Assembly (NCBI GenBank): GCA_023229425.1 | Contig: JALNZG010000004.1 | Coordinates: 168,929 to 232,928 of the forward strand | Length of the DNA stretch: 64,000 nucleotides | Direction: 5' to 3' | Source of the DNA: Ignavibacteriaceae bacterium | GTDB lineage: Bacteria; Bacteroidota; Ignavibacteria; Ignavibacteriales; Ignavibacteriaceae | Part shown: positions 9,545 to 18,447 of the stretch, one piece after another | Numbering within the stretch: position 1 is the stretch's first letter | How the letters are laid out: every line of letters starts with the position of its first letter | Program-made: the position numbers and the translations under genes | The notes under the pieces: model-generated | Databases searched by the model: none | What the model was told of the DNA's origin: nothing | The model's input: the letters and a program-made list of their open reading frames with translations, nothing else

Positions 9545-11377
9545 ATGTGCGGCATTGTTGGCTACATTGGTGATAGAAATGCGATCCCAATTTTAATTGA
9601 AGGTCTAAAAAGATTAGAATACCGCGGGTATGACTCAGCCGGTTTAGGGTTCTTTTCGGATGGGGAATTAAATATTGTAAAAAATAAAGGAAAAGTTTCC
9701 CTTCTTGAAGAAAAAATTAATGGTGATACTCATCAATCACATATAGGAATTGGGCATACAAGATGGGCTACGCATGGAATTCCGAATGAAATTAATGCGC
9801 ACCCTCATTTCAATAAAGAAAAAACACTTCTTGTAATTCATAACGGAATCATTGAAAATTATCAACCTCTCAAAAAAATTCTCATTGGAAACGGGTATGA
9901 GTTTAAAAGTGAGACCGATACTGAAGTTTTAGTTCATTTGATTGACAGTTTTCTGACTGAAGGATTTACATTGTTTAGCGCCGTACGTCATGCTTTAAAT
10001 GAAGTTGAAGGAACTTATGGACTTGCAGTTTTGTCAAGCAGCGAACCCGATAAAATTGTCGTTGCTAGAAAAGGTTCTCCCCTTGTTTTAGGTATTGGTG
10101 AAAATGAAAACTTTATCGCATCCGATGTTTCTGCGTTGATTGCACATACTAAACAAGTTGTCTATCTGGAAGACGGTGAAATTGCCGAAGTGTACAAAGA
10201 CCGTTTCCGCACAAAAAACATTGAAGACGAAGAAATTCAAAAAGAAATAATTGAAGTAACTATGTCGCTTGAACAGATTGACAAAGGTGGTTATTCCACG
10301 TTTATGTTAAAAGAAATAATGGAACAACCGGAATCGGTTCTTAATTCAATGCGTGGAAGATTAGTACATGAAGATGGAATTTCAAAACTCGGCGGACTTG
10401 AATCTGTTTTAAATCGAATTGGAAATTCTAAACGATTCATCATTTCTGCATGCGGGACTTCATGGCATTCCGGAATGGTTGGTGAATATATGTTTGAGCA
10501 ATATTTACGCATCCCTACGGAAGTTGAATATGCATCCGAATTTAGATACCGCAATCCGATCATTCACCCTGATGATACGATCTTTTTTATTTCGCAATCC
10601 GGTGAAACTGCCGATACTTTAGCCGCTATGCACGAGGCTAAACGCAAAGGTGCGCTCGTTATTGGAATTTGCAACGCTGTGGGAAGTTCAATTGCACGCG
10701 AAAGTGATGCAGGTGTTTACATTCATGCAGGACCCGAAATAGGAGTTGCTTCTACTAAAGCATTTACTGCGCAGCTTTCTGTGTTTGCGTTAATTACTTT
10801 ACTTCTCGCCCGTAAAAAAGATATGAGTTTAATAGACGGACAAAAATTGGTGGAAGAATTTCAAACTATTCCGGAGAAAATCAAAAAAATCCTTCAACTA
10901 GAAAAACAAATTGAAGTGATTGCCGAGGAGTTTAAAAATGCCAAAAACTTTTTATATCTTGGTAGAGGTTACAACTTCCCGGTTGCTCTAGAAGGTGCTC
11001 TTAAACTAAAAGAAATTTCCTACATTCATGCAGAAGGATATCCGGCTGCGGAAATGAAACATGGACCTATTGCTTTAGTTGATGAGAACATGCCGGTTGT
11101 ATTTATTGCACCAAAAGATTCAACGTATGACAAAATTATTTCCAACATTGAGGAAATTAAAGCGCGCAAAGGAAAAGTTATTGCCATTGCCACCGAAGGA
11201 GATGATGACATCGACCGCTTAGCTGATTACGTTATTAAGATACCGGAAACAATCAGAATGTTAATGCCTATTTTATCTGTTATTCCTCTTCAATTATTAG
11301 CTTACCACATAGCTATGAAAAAAGGTCTAAACGTTGACCAGCCAAGGAATTTAGCCAAAAGCGTAACAGTAGAATAA
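9545..11377 (+). CDS. glmS: glutamine--fructose-6-phosphate aminotransferase (isomerizing)
   Basis: This 610-residue cytoplasmic enzyme makes glucosamine-6-phosphate from fructose-6-phosphate and glutamine, the first step to UDP-GlcNAc for peptidoglycan and other glycans. The N-terminal glutaminase domain begins MCGIVGYIG, so Cys2 is the nucleophile after Met removal, and RLEYRGYDSAG follows. Two SIS domains follow (SACGTSWHSG and SQSGETADT in the first, LGRGYNFPVALEGALKLKE in the second), and the protein ends in the diagnostic PRNLAKSVTVE. Length is normal. A GAGG ribosome site precedes the ATG. No glmS ribozyme is visible in the 61-base leader. Confidence 0.98.
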   Translation: MCGIVGYIGDRNAIPILIEGLKRLEYRGYDSAGLGFFSDGELNIVKNKGKVSLLEEKINGDTHQSHIGIGHTRWATHGIPNEINAHPHFNKEKTLLVIHNGIIENYQPLKKILIGNGYEFKSETDTEVLVHLIDSFLTEGFTLFSAVRHALNEVEGTYGLAVLSSSEPDKIVVARKGSPLVLGIGENENFIASDVSALIAHTKQVVYLEDGEIAEVYKDRFRTKNIEDEEIQKEIIEVTMSLEQIDKGGYSTFMLKEIMEQPESVLNSMRGRLVHEDGISKLGGLESVLNRIGNSKRFIISACGTSWHSGMVGEYMFEQYLRIPTEVEYASEFRYRNPIIHPDDTIFFISQSGETADTLAAMHEAKRKGALVIGICNAVGSSIARESDAGVYIHAGPEIGVASTKAFTAQLSVFALITLLLARKKDMSLIDGQKLVEEFQTIPEKIKKILQLEKQIEVIAEEFKNAKNFLYLGRGYNFPVALEGALKLKEISYIHAEGYPAAEMKHGPIALVDENMPVVFIAPKDSTYDKIISNIEEIKARKGKVIAIATEGDDDIDRLADYVIKIPETIRMLMPILSVIPLQLLAYHIAMKKGLNVDQPRNLAKSVTVE

Positions 11378-11395
11378 CAAAAAAAAGGACCCTCT

Positions 11396-12715
11396 ATGGA
11401 AAAAACAAATGTCCTCATTATGGGTGCTGCAGGACGTGATTTCCACAACTTCAATGTCTTTTACAGAGACAACGAAAACTACAATGTGGTTGCATTTACA
11501 GCAACACAAATCCCAAACATCAATGATCGTCTTTATCCCGCAGAGCTTGCCGGTAAATTATACCCACAAGGTATAAAGATTTATGACGAGTCCGAGCTTG
11601 AATATCTCATAAAACAATTCAACGTGCAAGAAGTTATTTTTTCTTACTCGGATGTTCCGTTCAATTATGTAATGACAAAAGCATCAATTGTTAATGCAGC
11701 AGGAGTCTCTTTCAGATTGCTTGGCGCAGAAGAAACAATGGTCAAAAGTACGAAACCGGTTATTTCAATTATCGCTGTAAGAACCGGAAGCGGAAAGTCT
11801 CAAACTTCAAGAAAAATTGTTTCAATTTTAAGAGATGCCGGTAAAAGAGTTGTCGCAATTCGCCATCCAATGCCTTATGGTGATTTAGTTAAACAGAAAG
11901 TTCAACGCTTCGGATCAATTGAAGATTTGAAAATACATAAATGTACAATTGAAGAAATTGAAGAATACGAACCGCATATTGTCAGCGGAGGAGTAATTTA
12001 CTCTGGTGTTGACTACGAGGCAATTGTGCGTCAAGCTGAACAAGAAGCCGACATCATCATTTGGGACGGCGGCAATAATGATTTCCCGTTCTATCATTCT
12101 GATTTAACATTTACCGTCGTCGATCCGTTGCGCGCGGGGAATGAAATGAATTATTATCCCGGCAATACCTCGCTTCGTCTTGCGGATGTTGTGGTTATTA
12201 ATAAAATTGAATCGGCTGAACCAAAAAATATAAAACTTGTTCAAGATAATATTCGTTCTGTAAATCCTAAAGCCATTGTAATTCAAGGAGCTTCACCAAT
12301 AAAAGTTGAACATCCGGAATTGATTACCGGTAAACGTGTTCTTGTAGTAGAAGATGGTCCAACGCTTACCCATGGTGAAATGGAATACGGCGCCGGAGTT
12401 GTTGCAGCATGGAATTACGGCGCTAAAGAATTAGTTGACCCGCGTCCTTACACAGTAAACTCAATTACCGCAACGTTTAAAAAATATCCAAAGATAGGAA
12501 CGCTCTTACCGGCGATGGGTTACAGTGACGAACAAATAAAAGATTTGGAAGAAACGATCAATGCGACTGATTGTGATTCAGTTATTATCGGAACGCCGAT
12601 TGACTTAGGTCGATTATTGAAAATAAATAAGCCGTCAACACGCGTTCAATATGATCTACAGGAAATTGGGGATATCACCATAGAAAAAATTCTGAAGCAA
12701 AAAGGATTCTTATGA
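11396..12715 (+). CDS. COG2403-type nucleotide-binding protein (cyclic 2,3-diphosphoglycerate synthetase-like)
   Basis: This 439-residue protein has a Rossmann-like N-terminus (LIMGAAGRDFHNFN) and then a P-loop domain with RTGSGKSQTSRKI at about residue 129 and a second-strand IIWDGGNNDFPF. It matches the family called 'predicted GTPase' (COG2403) or cyclic 2,3-diphosphoglycerate synthetase after an archaeal member. Bacteria rarely make that solute, so the true reaction here is unclear. It sits 18 bases after glmS and its stop overlaps the start of carbamate kinase by four bases (ATGA), so it is translated together with carbamoyl phosphate enzymes. A role linked to carbamoyl phosphate or arginine metabolism is inferred from that coupling alone. 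Confidence 0.75.
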   Translation: MEKTNVLIMGAAGRDFHNFNVFYRDNENYNVVAFTATQIPNINDRLYPAELAGKLYPQGIKIYDESELEYLIKQFNVQEVIFSYSDVPFNYVMTKASIVNAAGVSFRLLGAEETMVKSTKPVISIIAVRTGSGKSQTSRKIVSILRDAGKRVVAIRHPMPYGDLVKQKVQRFGSIEDLKIHKCTIEEIEEYEPHIVSGGVIYSGVDYEAIVRQAEQEADIIIWDGGNNDFPFYHSDLTFTVVDPLRAGNEMNYYPGNTSLRLADVVVINKIESAEPKNIKLVQDNIRSVNPKAIVIQGASPIKVEHPELITGKRVLVVEDGPTLTHGEMEYGAGVVAAWNYGAKELVDPRPYTVNSITATFKKYPKIGTLLPAMGYSDEQIKDLEETINATDCDSVIIGTPIDLGRLLKINKPSTRVQYDLQEIGDITIEKILKQKGFL

Positions 12716-13647
12716 AAAAAATTGCCGTAGTAGCTCTCGGCGGAAATGCTTTGTTAAAAGGAAGTCAGATCGGAACGATTAACGAGCAAGAAGATAATAC
12801 TTACAGAACATGCAATTTTTTAACTGAATTGCTAAAACAATATAACCTTGTTATTACACACGGCAACGGACCTCAAGTAGGAAATATTCTTTTGCGGAAC
12901 GAAGCGGGATATGATTCATACAAAATCCCGAAAATGCCGCTTGATATTTGTGTAGCCGATTCACAGGGAGGAATCGGTTACATGATCGAACGACAGATAC
13001 TAAATATTCTTAACGAGAAAAAAGTTAAGCGAAATGTTGTAACGCTTGTTACCCAAGTTTTGGTTGATAAAGATGATCCGGCATTTCAGAATCCGACAAA
13101 GCCGATAGGGAAATTCTTTTTAAAAGAAGAAGCTGAACTCCTTTCGAAAGCAAATAATTGGGTCTTTAAAGAAGATGCGCGTAAAAGAGGATGGCGCAGA
13201 GTTGTTGCTTCACCTCAACCGAAAAGAATTGTTAATAAAGAAATCGTTGAAGCATTAGCGAAAAAAGGAAACATTGTAATTGCTGCAGGCGGCGGCGGTA
13301 TTCCCGTTGTTGGAAATAACGGCAGTCTTCATGGCGTTGATGCAGTGATCGATAAAGATTTAGCTTCTGCTTTACTTGCAAACCAGATTGGCGCTGATGC
13401 TTTATTTATTTTAACTGATGTAGCAAAAGTTTCTATCAATTTTCAAAAACCGAATGCAAAAGAACTTGATAAGCTTACCATTCGCCAGGCGACAAAATAT
13501 TTAAAAGCGGGAGAATTTGGTTCGGGCAGTATGGGACCGAAAATTCAAGCTGCAATATCCTTTATCAAGAACGGTGGAAAGGAAGCGGTTATCACGGAAT
13601 CTACGCAATTGCTTAATCCTTCTGCTGGTACTAGAATTGTGGCTTAG
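12712..13647 (+). CDS. arcC: carbamate kinase
   Basis: This 311-residue enzyme of the amino acid kinase family converts carbamoyl phosphate and ADP to ATP, carbamate and so ammonia plus CO2, or runs in reverse. The start VVALGGNALL, the loop THGNGPQVGN, the signature AAGGGGIPVV and the end GSMGPKIQAAISFI are all characteristic. The ATG overlaps the upstream stop. No arginine deiminase (arcA) is nearby; ornithine carbamoyltransferase follows after a hairpin repeat. The pair could degrade citrulline or use carbamoyl phosphate made from carbamate; direction cannot be decided from sequence. Confidence 0.95.
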   Translation: MKKIAVVALGGNALLKGSQIGTINEQEDNTYRTCNFLTELLKQYNLVITHGNGPQVGNILLRNEAGYDSYKIPKMPLDICVADSQGGIGYMIERQILNILNEKKVKRNVVTLVTQVLVDKDDPAFQNPTKPIGKFFLKEEAELLSKANNWVFKEDARKRGWRRVVASPQPKRIVNKEIVEALAKKGNIVIAAGGGGIPVVGNNGSLHGVDAVIDKDLASALLANQIGADALFILTDVAKVSINFQKPNAKELDKLTIRQATKYLKAGEFGSGSMGPKIQAAISFIKNGGKEAVITESTQLLNPSAGTRIVA

Positions 13648-13649
13648 TG

Positions 13650-13722
13650 AGACTTAGTGCCTTTCGTGTCCTGGTGGCAAAGTTTTCTCGCCACTAAGGC
13701 GCTAAGGACACAAAGAAACACT
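13650..13722. repeat. dispersed hairpin repeat, 'cttagtg/ctttgtg/ggtggc' subclass
   Basis: The spacer between arcC and argF contains an imperfect inverted repeat: an arm reading CTTAGTGCCTTTCGTGTCC, then TGGTGGC, a short loop, and a returning GCCACTAAGGCGCTAAGG arm. The same word set (cttagtg, ctttgtg, ggtggc, gccac) occurs in the element at 53183-53335. It looks like a non-coding dispersed repeat that can fold into a hairpin. This copy lacks the terminal TTACGCA signal of the others. Confidence 0.7.
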
Positions 13723-13762
13723 TAGAAAAATTATTATTTTATTTTAAGAATTTGGAGAAATT

Positions 13763-14695
13763 ATGGCTGTTAACATGAAAGGTAAAAGTTTACTCACTAT
13801 TCACGAACTGAATCTTGAAGAAGTTTGGCAGATTTTTGAATTAAGTAAATCATTAAAAGAAAAAAGACTTTCCGGCGAACCGCATCGCTTGCTTGAAGGA
13901 AAGAAACTTGGGATGATCTTCTCAAAACCTTCCACAAGAACAAGAGTGTCATTTGAAGTTGGAATTTTTGAACTTGGCGGAACTGGATTATACTTCAACC
14001 AAAATGATTTGCAATTAAACAAAAGCGAAAATGTTAGTGATACCGCTAAAGTTCTTTCGCGCTACCTTGACGGCATAATGATCCGTACCTTCGATCATCA
14101 AGATGTAGTTGATCTTGCCACGTATGGTTCGATCCCTATTATCAACGGTCTAACAGATCTGCATCATCCATGTCAGGTTCTTGCGGATTTATTTACTATT
14201 CTTGAAAAGAAAAGAACTTTGCAAGGACTAAAACTTGCCTATATTGGCGATGGTAATAATATGGCGCATAGCCTTCTGCACGGATGTGCAAAAGTTGGAA
14301 TGAATATTTCCATTGCCTCTCCTTCCGGTTATATGCCGTTGGATTCTGTAATTGCGGAATCAAAAAAAGATGCGAAGTATATGGGAAGCACAATTGAAAT
14401 TCTATATGATCCAATTGCTGCCGTGAAAGACGCGGATATAGTTTACACAGACGTTTGGGCAAGCATGGGACAGGAGAAGGAAGCGCAAGAAAGAAAATCA
14501 AAATTCATGAAATATCAGATCAACCCTGAGTTGGTTAAACACGCAAAAGATGATTACTTGTTTATGCATTGTCTCCCGGCTCATCGAGGTGACGAAGTTG
14601 TAAACGAAGTAATTGATTCTGCTAATTCTGTGGTGTTTGATGAAGCGGAAAACCGTCTGCATGTACAAAAAGCCGTAATGGCGTTGGTCATGTGA
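13763..14695 (+). CDS. argF: ornithine carbamoyltransferase
   Basis: This 310-residue enzyme makes citrulline from ornithine and carbamoyl phosphate (arginine synthesis) or the reverse. The carbamoyl phosphate motif SKPSTRTRVSFEVG, the HHPCQVLADL motif and the ornithine-binding HCLPAHRGDEV are all intact, and length is normal. A GGAG site lies five bases before the chosen ATG; a second in-frame ATG at codon 5 is possible. It lies 115 bases after arcC with a hairpin repeat between. No other arginine genes are seen here, so biosynthetic and catabolic roles both remain open. Confidence 0.96.
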   Translation: MAVNMKGKSLLTIHELNLEEVWQIFELSKSLKEKRLSGEPHRLLEGKKLGMIFSKPSTRTRVSFEVGIFELGGTGLYFNQNDLQLNKSENVSDTAKVLSRYLDGIMIRTFDHQDVVDLATYGSIPIINGLTDLHHPCQVLADLFTILEKKRTLQGLKLAYIGDGNNMAHSLLHGCAKVGMNISIASPSGYMPLDSVIAESKKDAKYMGSTIEILYDPIAAVKDADIVYTDVWASMGQEKEAQERKSKFMKYQINPELVKHAKDDYLFMHCLPAHRGDEVVNEVIDSANSVVFDEAENRLHVQKAVMALVM

Positions 14696-14764
14696 AATGG
14701 TAGAATGTAAAAAGTAGAATCTAGAAAGTTGAAAAGAGATGTATCAATTATTTATGGAGTTTAA

Positions 14765-15211
14765 ATGAAATCTTTAATGTTAACGGCGGCGGGAATACTT
14801 TTATTCTCATTGTTCGGATGTTCTTCACTGAAACTCACTCCCGCTAATTTTTCTTGGGCAATTGAGTCTGTGCTTCCGGTGAATCAAGATGGTGTAGTTA
14901 CCGATAAAAGATACGCTCTCTCCTTTAACGCCAAAGCATTGTTCTTCGCGGAAAAAGGGGACAGTACTGTTTTTGTTGATGAAGAACTCCATATCATTAA
15001 AAATGAAAAAGGATATTATTTTATTACGTCGAAATCTTTTTCCGGTGTTTATGTATTTCAAGAAAGCGACGGTGCTCTTGCATTGACAAATAAAATAGCA
15101 TTTGAGCAAAAACTCTCAAATCCGGCTTTCAACGCACGCTCTCCTTGGATCGAACTCGTTGAAGGAGATTCAAAGTATTTACTTGATAATAAAGGTTTAA
15201 AAGGAAATTAG
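14765..15211 (+). CDS. small predicted lipoprotein, unknown function
   Basis: This 148-residue protein starts with a lipoprotein signal peptide with the lipobox LFGC, so Cys19 would be lipidated. The rest is predicted soluble with alternating beta strands (SFNAKALFF, VFVDEELHII, GYYFITSKSFSGVYVF) and no family I recognise. A GGAG site precedes the ATG. It sits three bases before a gene for a secreted coiled-coil membrane protein, and the two are probably co-transcribed and may form an envelope unit. Confidence 0.75.
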   Translation: MKSLMLTAAGILLFSLFGCSSLKLTPANFSWAIESVLPVNQDGVVTDKRYALSFNAKALFFAEKGDSTVFVDEELHIIKNEKGYYFITSKSFSGVYVFQESDGALALTNKIAFEQKLSNPAFNARSPWIELVEGDSKYLLDNKGLKGN

Positions 15212-15214
15212 ACG

Positions 15215-16456
15215 ATGAAGACATTAATGCTTTTGTTGACTCTGTTATTTGTAAGTGGATTGAATTATGCTCAATCTGATTTTGAAATAAAACAAAATTT
15301 CTTGGCTAAGTACAAACAAATTGAAGTAACGATTGAATATGCTGACGATGAAGCAAAATGTAACACTATCGCCGGGCAGATTGAAAAATTGAAAGAGGAA
15401 TTCGCTTCGCATAGTTCCCTTCTCGATAATGCATTATATCCAGATGACTTTAATTCAGCATTTGTTAAGTTGATTAAGAAATTATCCATCAGGCAAACGG
15501 ATGTTTCCCAAATAGGTGATTTAAAAGTGCAGGTCGGTGAGTTGAACGACCAGCTTCTTAAATTAAATCAGGAAAACTCTGAATTGATGCATCAAGTGCA
15601 AACGCTGAGAAGAAGCGCGACAAAGAATGCAAAGACCATTGACTCATTAAAATATCTTGTGAAAAGATTGAGCGCCAAACTTAAAGAACGCGATGAGCTT
15701 GTAATGAGTATGGTTGACAGTCTCTTCGAACAAATCACTTATATTCCCGCTTCTGTAAATGATTATGAGAGCAATGGCGTGTTCAAGAAGATTGCCTCAA
15801 CAAATTTCTTTGAAAATATTAAACGCTCAGTTAACGATAATATGAAGTTCATGCGTGTTACTATTTTAACCGCAGACGACCTTAACGAGATCCGCGGGCA
15901 GCAAAAGGAGCTTTCTTCACGTTGGCAAAAAGTTGGTCCTTCACTTGCAAAAGTCTATTTACAGAGTAAGCAACAAGCAACCGAAGTAAACCAGATAAAT
16001 AATCTCTTCAACGAGTGGGAACAGGCAATTAATGATCAAATTTGGGAGAGAGTTTATAGTCTTTTTGAAAAGAAAAACATTCACTTACTCCAATTTAAAT
16101 CCGGTGAAGAATTCACGAATAGTATTTCTTCGTTCGTGCAAGATGAAATAAAAAATTACGGAGTGAAAGGAATAAATGAATCGGACAAAACCTATACCAT
16201 GTTTGTTGATTCGCTTTGGTTTAAAGAAGTTGAACCCAAATGGCTTCCTTATCTTTTGAACGACAAAATGATCTCTGAAGCGAATAAAGATTCCCTCGAC
16301 AGCAGAATTAAAGAATGGAAAGAAAAAGTCTCCCCATCTCAATTCCCGTTGTGGATTATTTACGTTGTCGTTGGAATAATTATGGTGACGGTTTTATCAA
16401 TTGTTATTTTTAGAAAACCGGTTAAAGCTGAGAATGATACGCAGGAAGCCGGTTGA
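15215..16456 (+). CDS. exported coiled-coil protein with C-terminal membrane anchor, unknown function
   Basis: This 413-residue protein has an N-terminal signal peptide (cleavage near NYAQ), a long coiled-coil stretch at about residues 95-160 (LKVQVGELNDQLLKLNQENS and following), a mostly helical middle, and one C-terminal transmembrane helix at about 379-402 followed by a short basic tail. The layout suggests a periplasmic protein anchored in the inner membrane. I do not recognise a catalytic domain. It lies between a lipoprotein and a secreted beta-helix protein with spacings of 3 and 9 bases, so the three form a likely operon. Confidence 0.75.
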   Translation: MKTLMLLLTLLFVSGLNYAQSDFEIKQNFLAKYKQIEVTIEYADDEAKCNTIAGQIEKLKEEFASHSSLLDNALYPDDFNSAFVKLIKKLSIRQTDVSQIGDLKVQVGELNDQLLKLNQENSELMHQVQTLRRSATKNAKTIDSLKYLVKRLSAKLKERDELVMSMVDSLFEQITYIPASVNDYESNGVFKKIASTNFFENIKRSVNDNMKFMRVTILTADDLNEIRGQQKELSSRWQKVGPSLAKVYLQSKQQATEVNQINNLFNEWEQAINDQIWERVYSLFEKKNIHLLQFKSGEEFTNSISSFVQDEIKNYGVKGINESDKTYTMFVDSLWFKEVEPKWLPYLLNDKMISEANKDSLDSRIKEWKEKVSPSQFPLWIIYVVVGIIMVTVLSIVIFRKPVKAENDTQEAG

Positions 16457-16465
16457 TAAAAATAC

Positions 16466-18250
16466 ATGAAAGCAACTTTCCCCTTTGTTTGGTTAGCTTT
16501 ATTCACTTTATGCACTTTAGCCGAAGTCCGTTTTGTAAGTAAAACCGGAAGCAGCGCACCACCATATACAAGCTGGGCAACAGCAAGCGACAGCATACAA
16601 AAATGTATTAACGTTTGTAATGACGGCGATACCGTTGTTGTTGCAAATGGAGTGTATAAAGAGTCGTTAGTAATTAATGCGGCTATTACTCTTCTTGGCA
16701 GCAGTATGGATAGCTGTGTTATTGATGGAACAGGATTGGGTGGTGATGGCTTAATTGAATTTTTTAACCATGGAACTCTTATGGGATTTAGTATAATAGG
16801 AAAAGGGATCAGTGACGGAATTGTAAATACAAGTATTGCAAACCTTGAACATAATATGAACATTTCCCAAGTAAAAATAATCAACTCAAATAGAGGTATT
16901 TTCATTGGAAGTTCAAGCGGTATAATAGATGGGGTAATAATAACAAATGTGGGTTCTGGAGTTGAAACATTTTGTATTTATGATACATGCAAACCAAAGA
17001 TTACTAATTGTCTCATTCTTACTAAAAAAAATAATGGGGGTGGCGATTATGGTATTTATTTGGACTACGGTGGGGGTCAACCTGTAATAACAAATAATAT
17101 AATAGTTGCTTTAGGTTTTGGATATGGGGGGATTGATAATGGTCCACTTAAAAAGAAAATAATTACAAATAATCTAGTAGCTGGTTTTAATGGAAACATA
17201 AATGCTGGAGGTGTAAAAGACACCGCTTTTATAGTCAATAATATTTGTAGCGATTATAAAATTGGATTTACGCCATATGCAAGTATAGAAGGAGTTTCCA
17301 ATAAAACAGTTTTGTTAAATAATATTGTTGTAAATAATGATATTGGAGTAGAAGTTTTTGCAACACCGTTTAAATCTGATTATAATCTTTATTGGAATAA
17401 TCAAGTAAATGCCACAAACGGATTAGTGTTTGGGGCGAATGATGTTTTTGCCGACCCGATGTTTGTAAAGGATACAGTTGCACGTTCATTTAATTATGAC
17501 TATCACCTTCAGAAATACTCACCGGCGATAGATGCTGGAGACCCAACCATTCTTGATAAAGATGGGAGTAGAAGTGATATTGGCATGTATGGAGGTCCAT
17601 TAGGTGAAAGTTATACTTATCAAGACCTTGCACCAAAACCACCAAGAAATCTAACTGCTTCGGTAAACAATGGAAATATTTCGCTCAAGTGGTTAAAGAA
17701 TACGGAAGCGGATTTCAGTTACTACAAAGTTTACCGCGATGTTTCGGAGGATTTCATTTACGATTCAACAAGAATTATAGCCAAGATTACCGACACTACC
17801 TATACAGAACCGATTCCTCAACAAGGAAAAATAGTTTATTACAAAGTAACGGCTTGGGATAGCACAACTCATCAATCACCGGCAAGTGAGGAAATCTTGG
17901 TAAATGTAACGAATGTAGAGACTCCACAGTTGATGGCAAATGATTATAAACTTTTTCAGAACTACCCGAACCCTTTTAATCCGTCAACAATGATAAGTTA
18001 CCGGATAAAAGAAAGAGGATATGTAAAATTAGTAGTCCACGACATTAAAGGTGAGTTGGTAAAAGTTTTAGTAAACCAAGAACAAGAAGCCGGCTACTAT
18101 GAGCAAACATTTTCGGCGGAAGGAATAACTCAGCCGGATTTAGGTCTCGGCAATATTGCCAGCGGGGTATATTTATTTTCGCTGACAGTAATAGGAGAAA
18201 GTGGGATTCCGGTTTTTACAGCTATGAAAAAATCAATTTTGGTGAAATGA
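16466..18250 (+). CDS. secreted right-handed beta-helix protein with fibronectin III and T9SS sorting domain
   Basis: This 594-residue protein has a signal peptide, then a region rich in I-x-N-N-I-I/V repeats (about residues 60-330; for example ITNNIIVA, IVNNICSD, LLNNIVVN) typical of NosD/pectate-lyase-like parallel beta helices. A fibronectin type III-like domain at about 390-480 starts PPRNLTASVNNG. The protein ends in a type IX sorting domain beginning YPNPFNPSTMISY at about residue 500 with the usual ASGVYLFSL. It is probably secreted and attached to the cell surface, with a glycan as possible ligand or substrate. No catalytic residues can be assigned. Confidence 0.85.
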   Translation: MKATFPFVWLALFTLCTLAEVRFVSKTGSSAPPYTSWATASDSIQKCINVCNDGDTVVVANGVYKESLVINAAITLLGSSMDSCVIDGTGLGGDGLIEFFNHGTLMGFSIIGKGISDGIVNTSIANLEHNMNISQVKIINSNRGIFIGSSSGIIDGVIITNVGSGVETFCIYDTCKPKITNCLILTKKNNGGGDYGIYLDYGGGQPVITNNIIVALGFGYGGIDNGPLKKKIITNNLVAGFNGNINAGGVKDTAFIVNNICSDYKIGFTPYASIEGVSNKTVLLNNIVVNNDIGVEVFATPFKSDYNLYWNNQVNATNGLVFGANDVFADPMFVKDTVARSFNYDYHLQKYSPAIDAGDPTILDKDGSRSDIGMYGGPLGESYTYQDLAPKPPRNLTASVNNGNISLKWLKNTEADFSYYKVYRDVSEDFIYDSTRIIAKITDTTYTEPIPQQGKIVYYKVTAWDSTTHQSPASEEILVNVTNVETPQLMANDYKLFQNYPNPFNPSTMISYRIKERGYVKLVVHDIKGELVKVLVNQEQEAGYYEQTFSAEGITQPDLGLGNIASGVYLFSLTVIGESGIPVFTAMKKSILVK

Positions 18251-18447
18251 GTGTAATTTTTAAAGTTTAATTTGGAAGTGACATTTGAATTAACTTCTGA
18301 AAAACTTTAATGATCAAAAAGAAGCTGTACTTTAAGTAACAGGTAATCAGAGATTAGAATTAGATGCCTCGTTTTTCGTACAATTTCCTCTTTATTCGGT
18401 ATTCACACTCGATTTTCCCTACAGTAAGCTGGGATTTCTTAATACCA

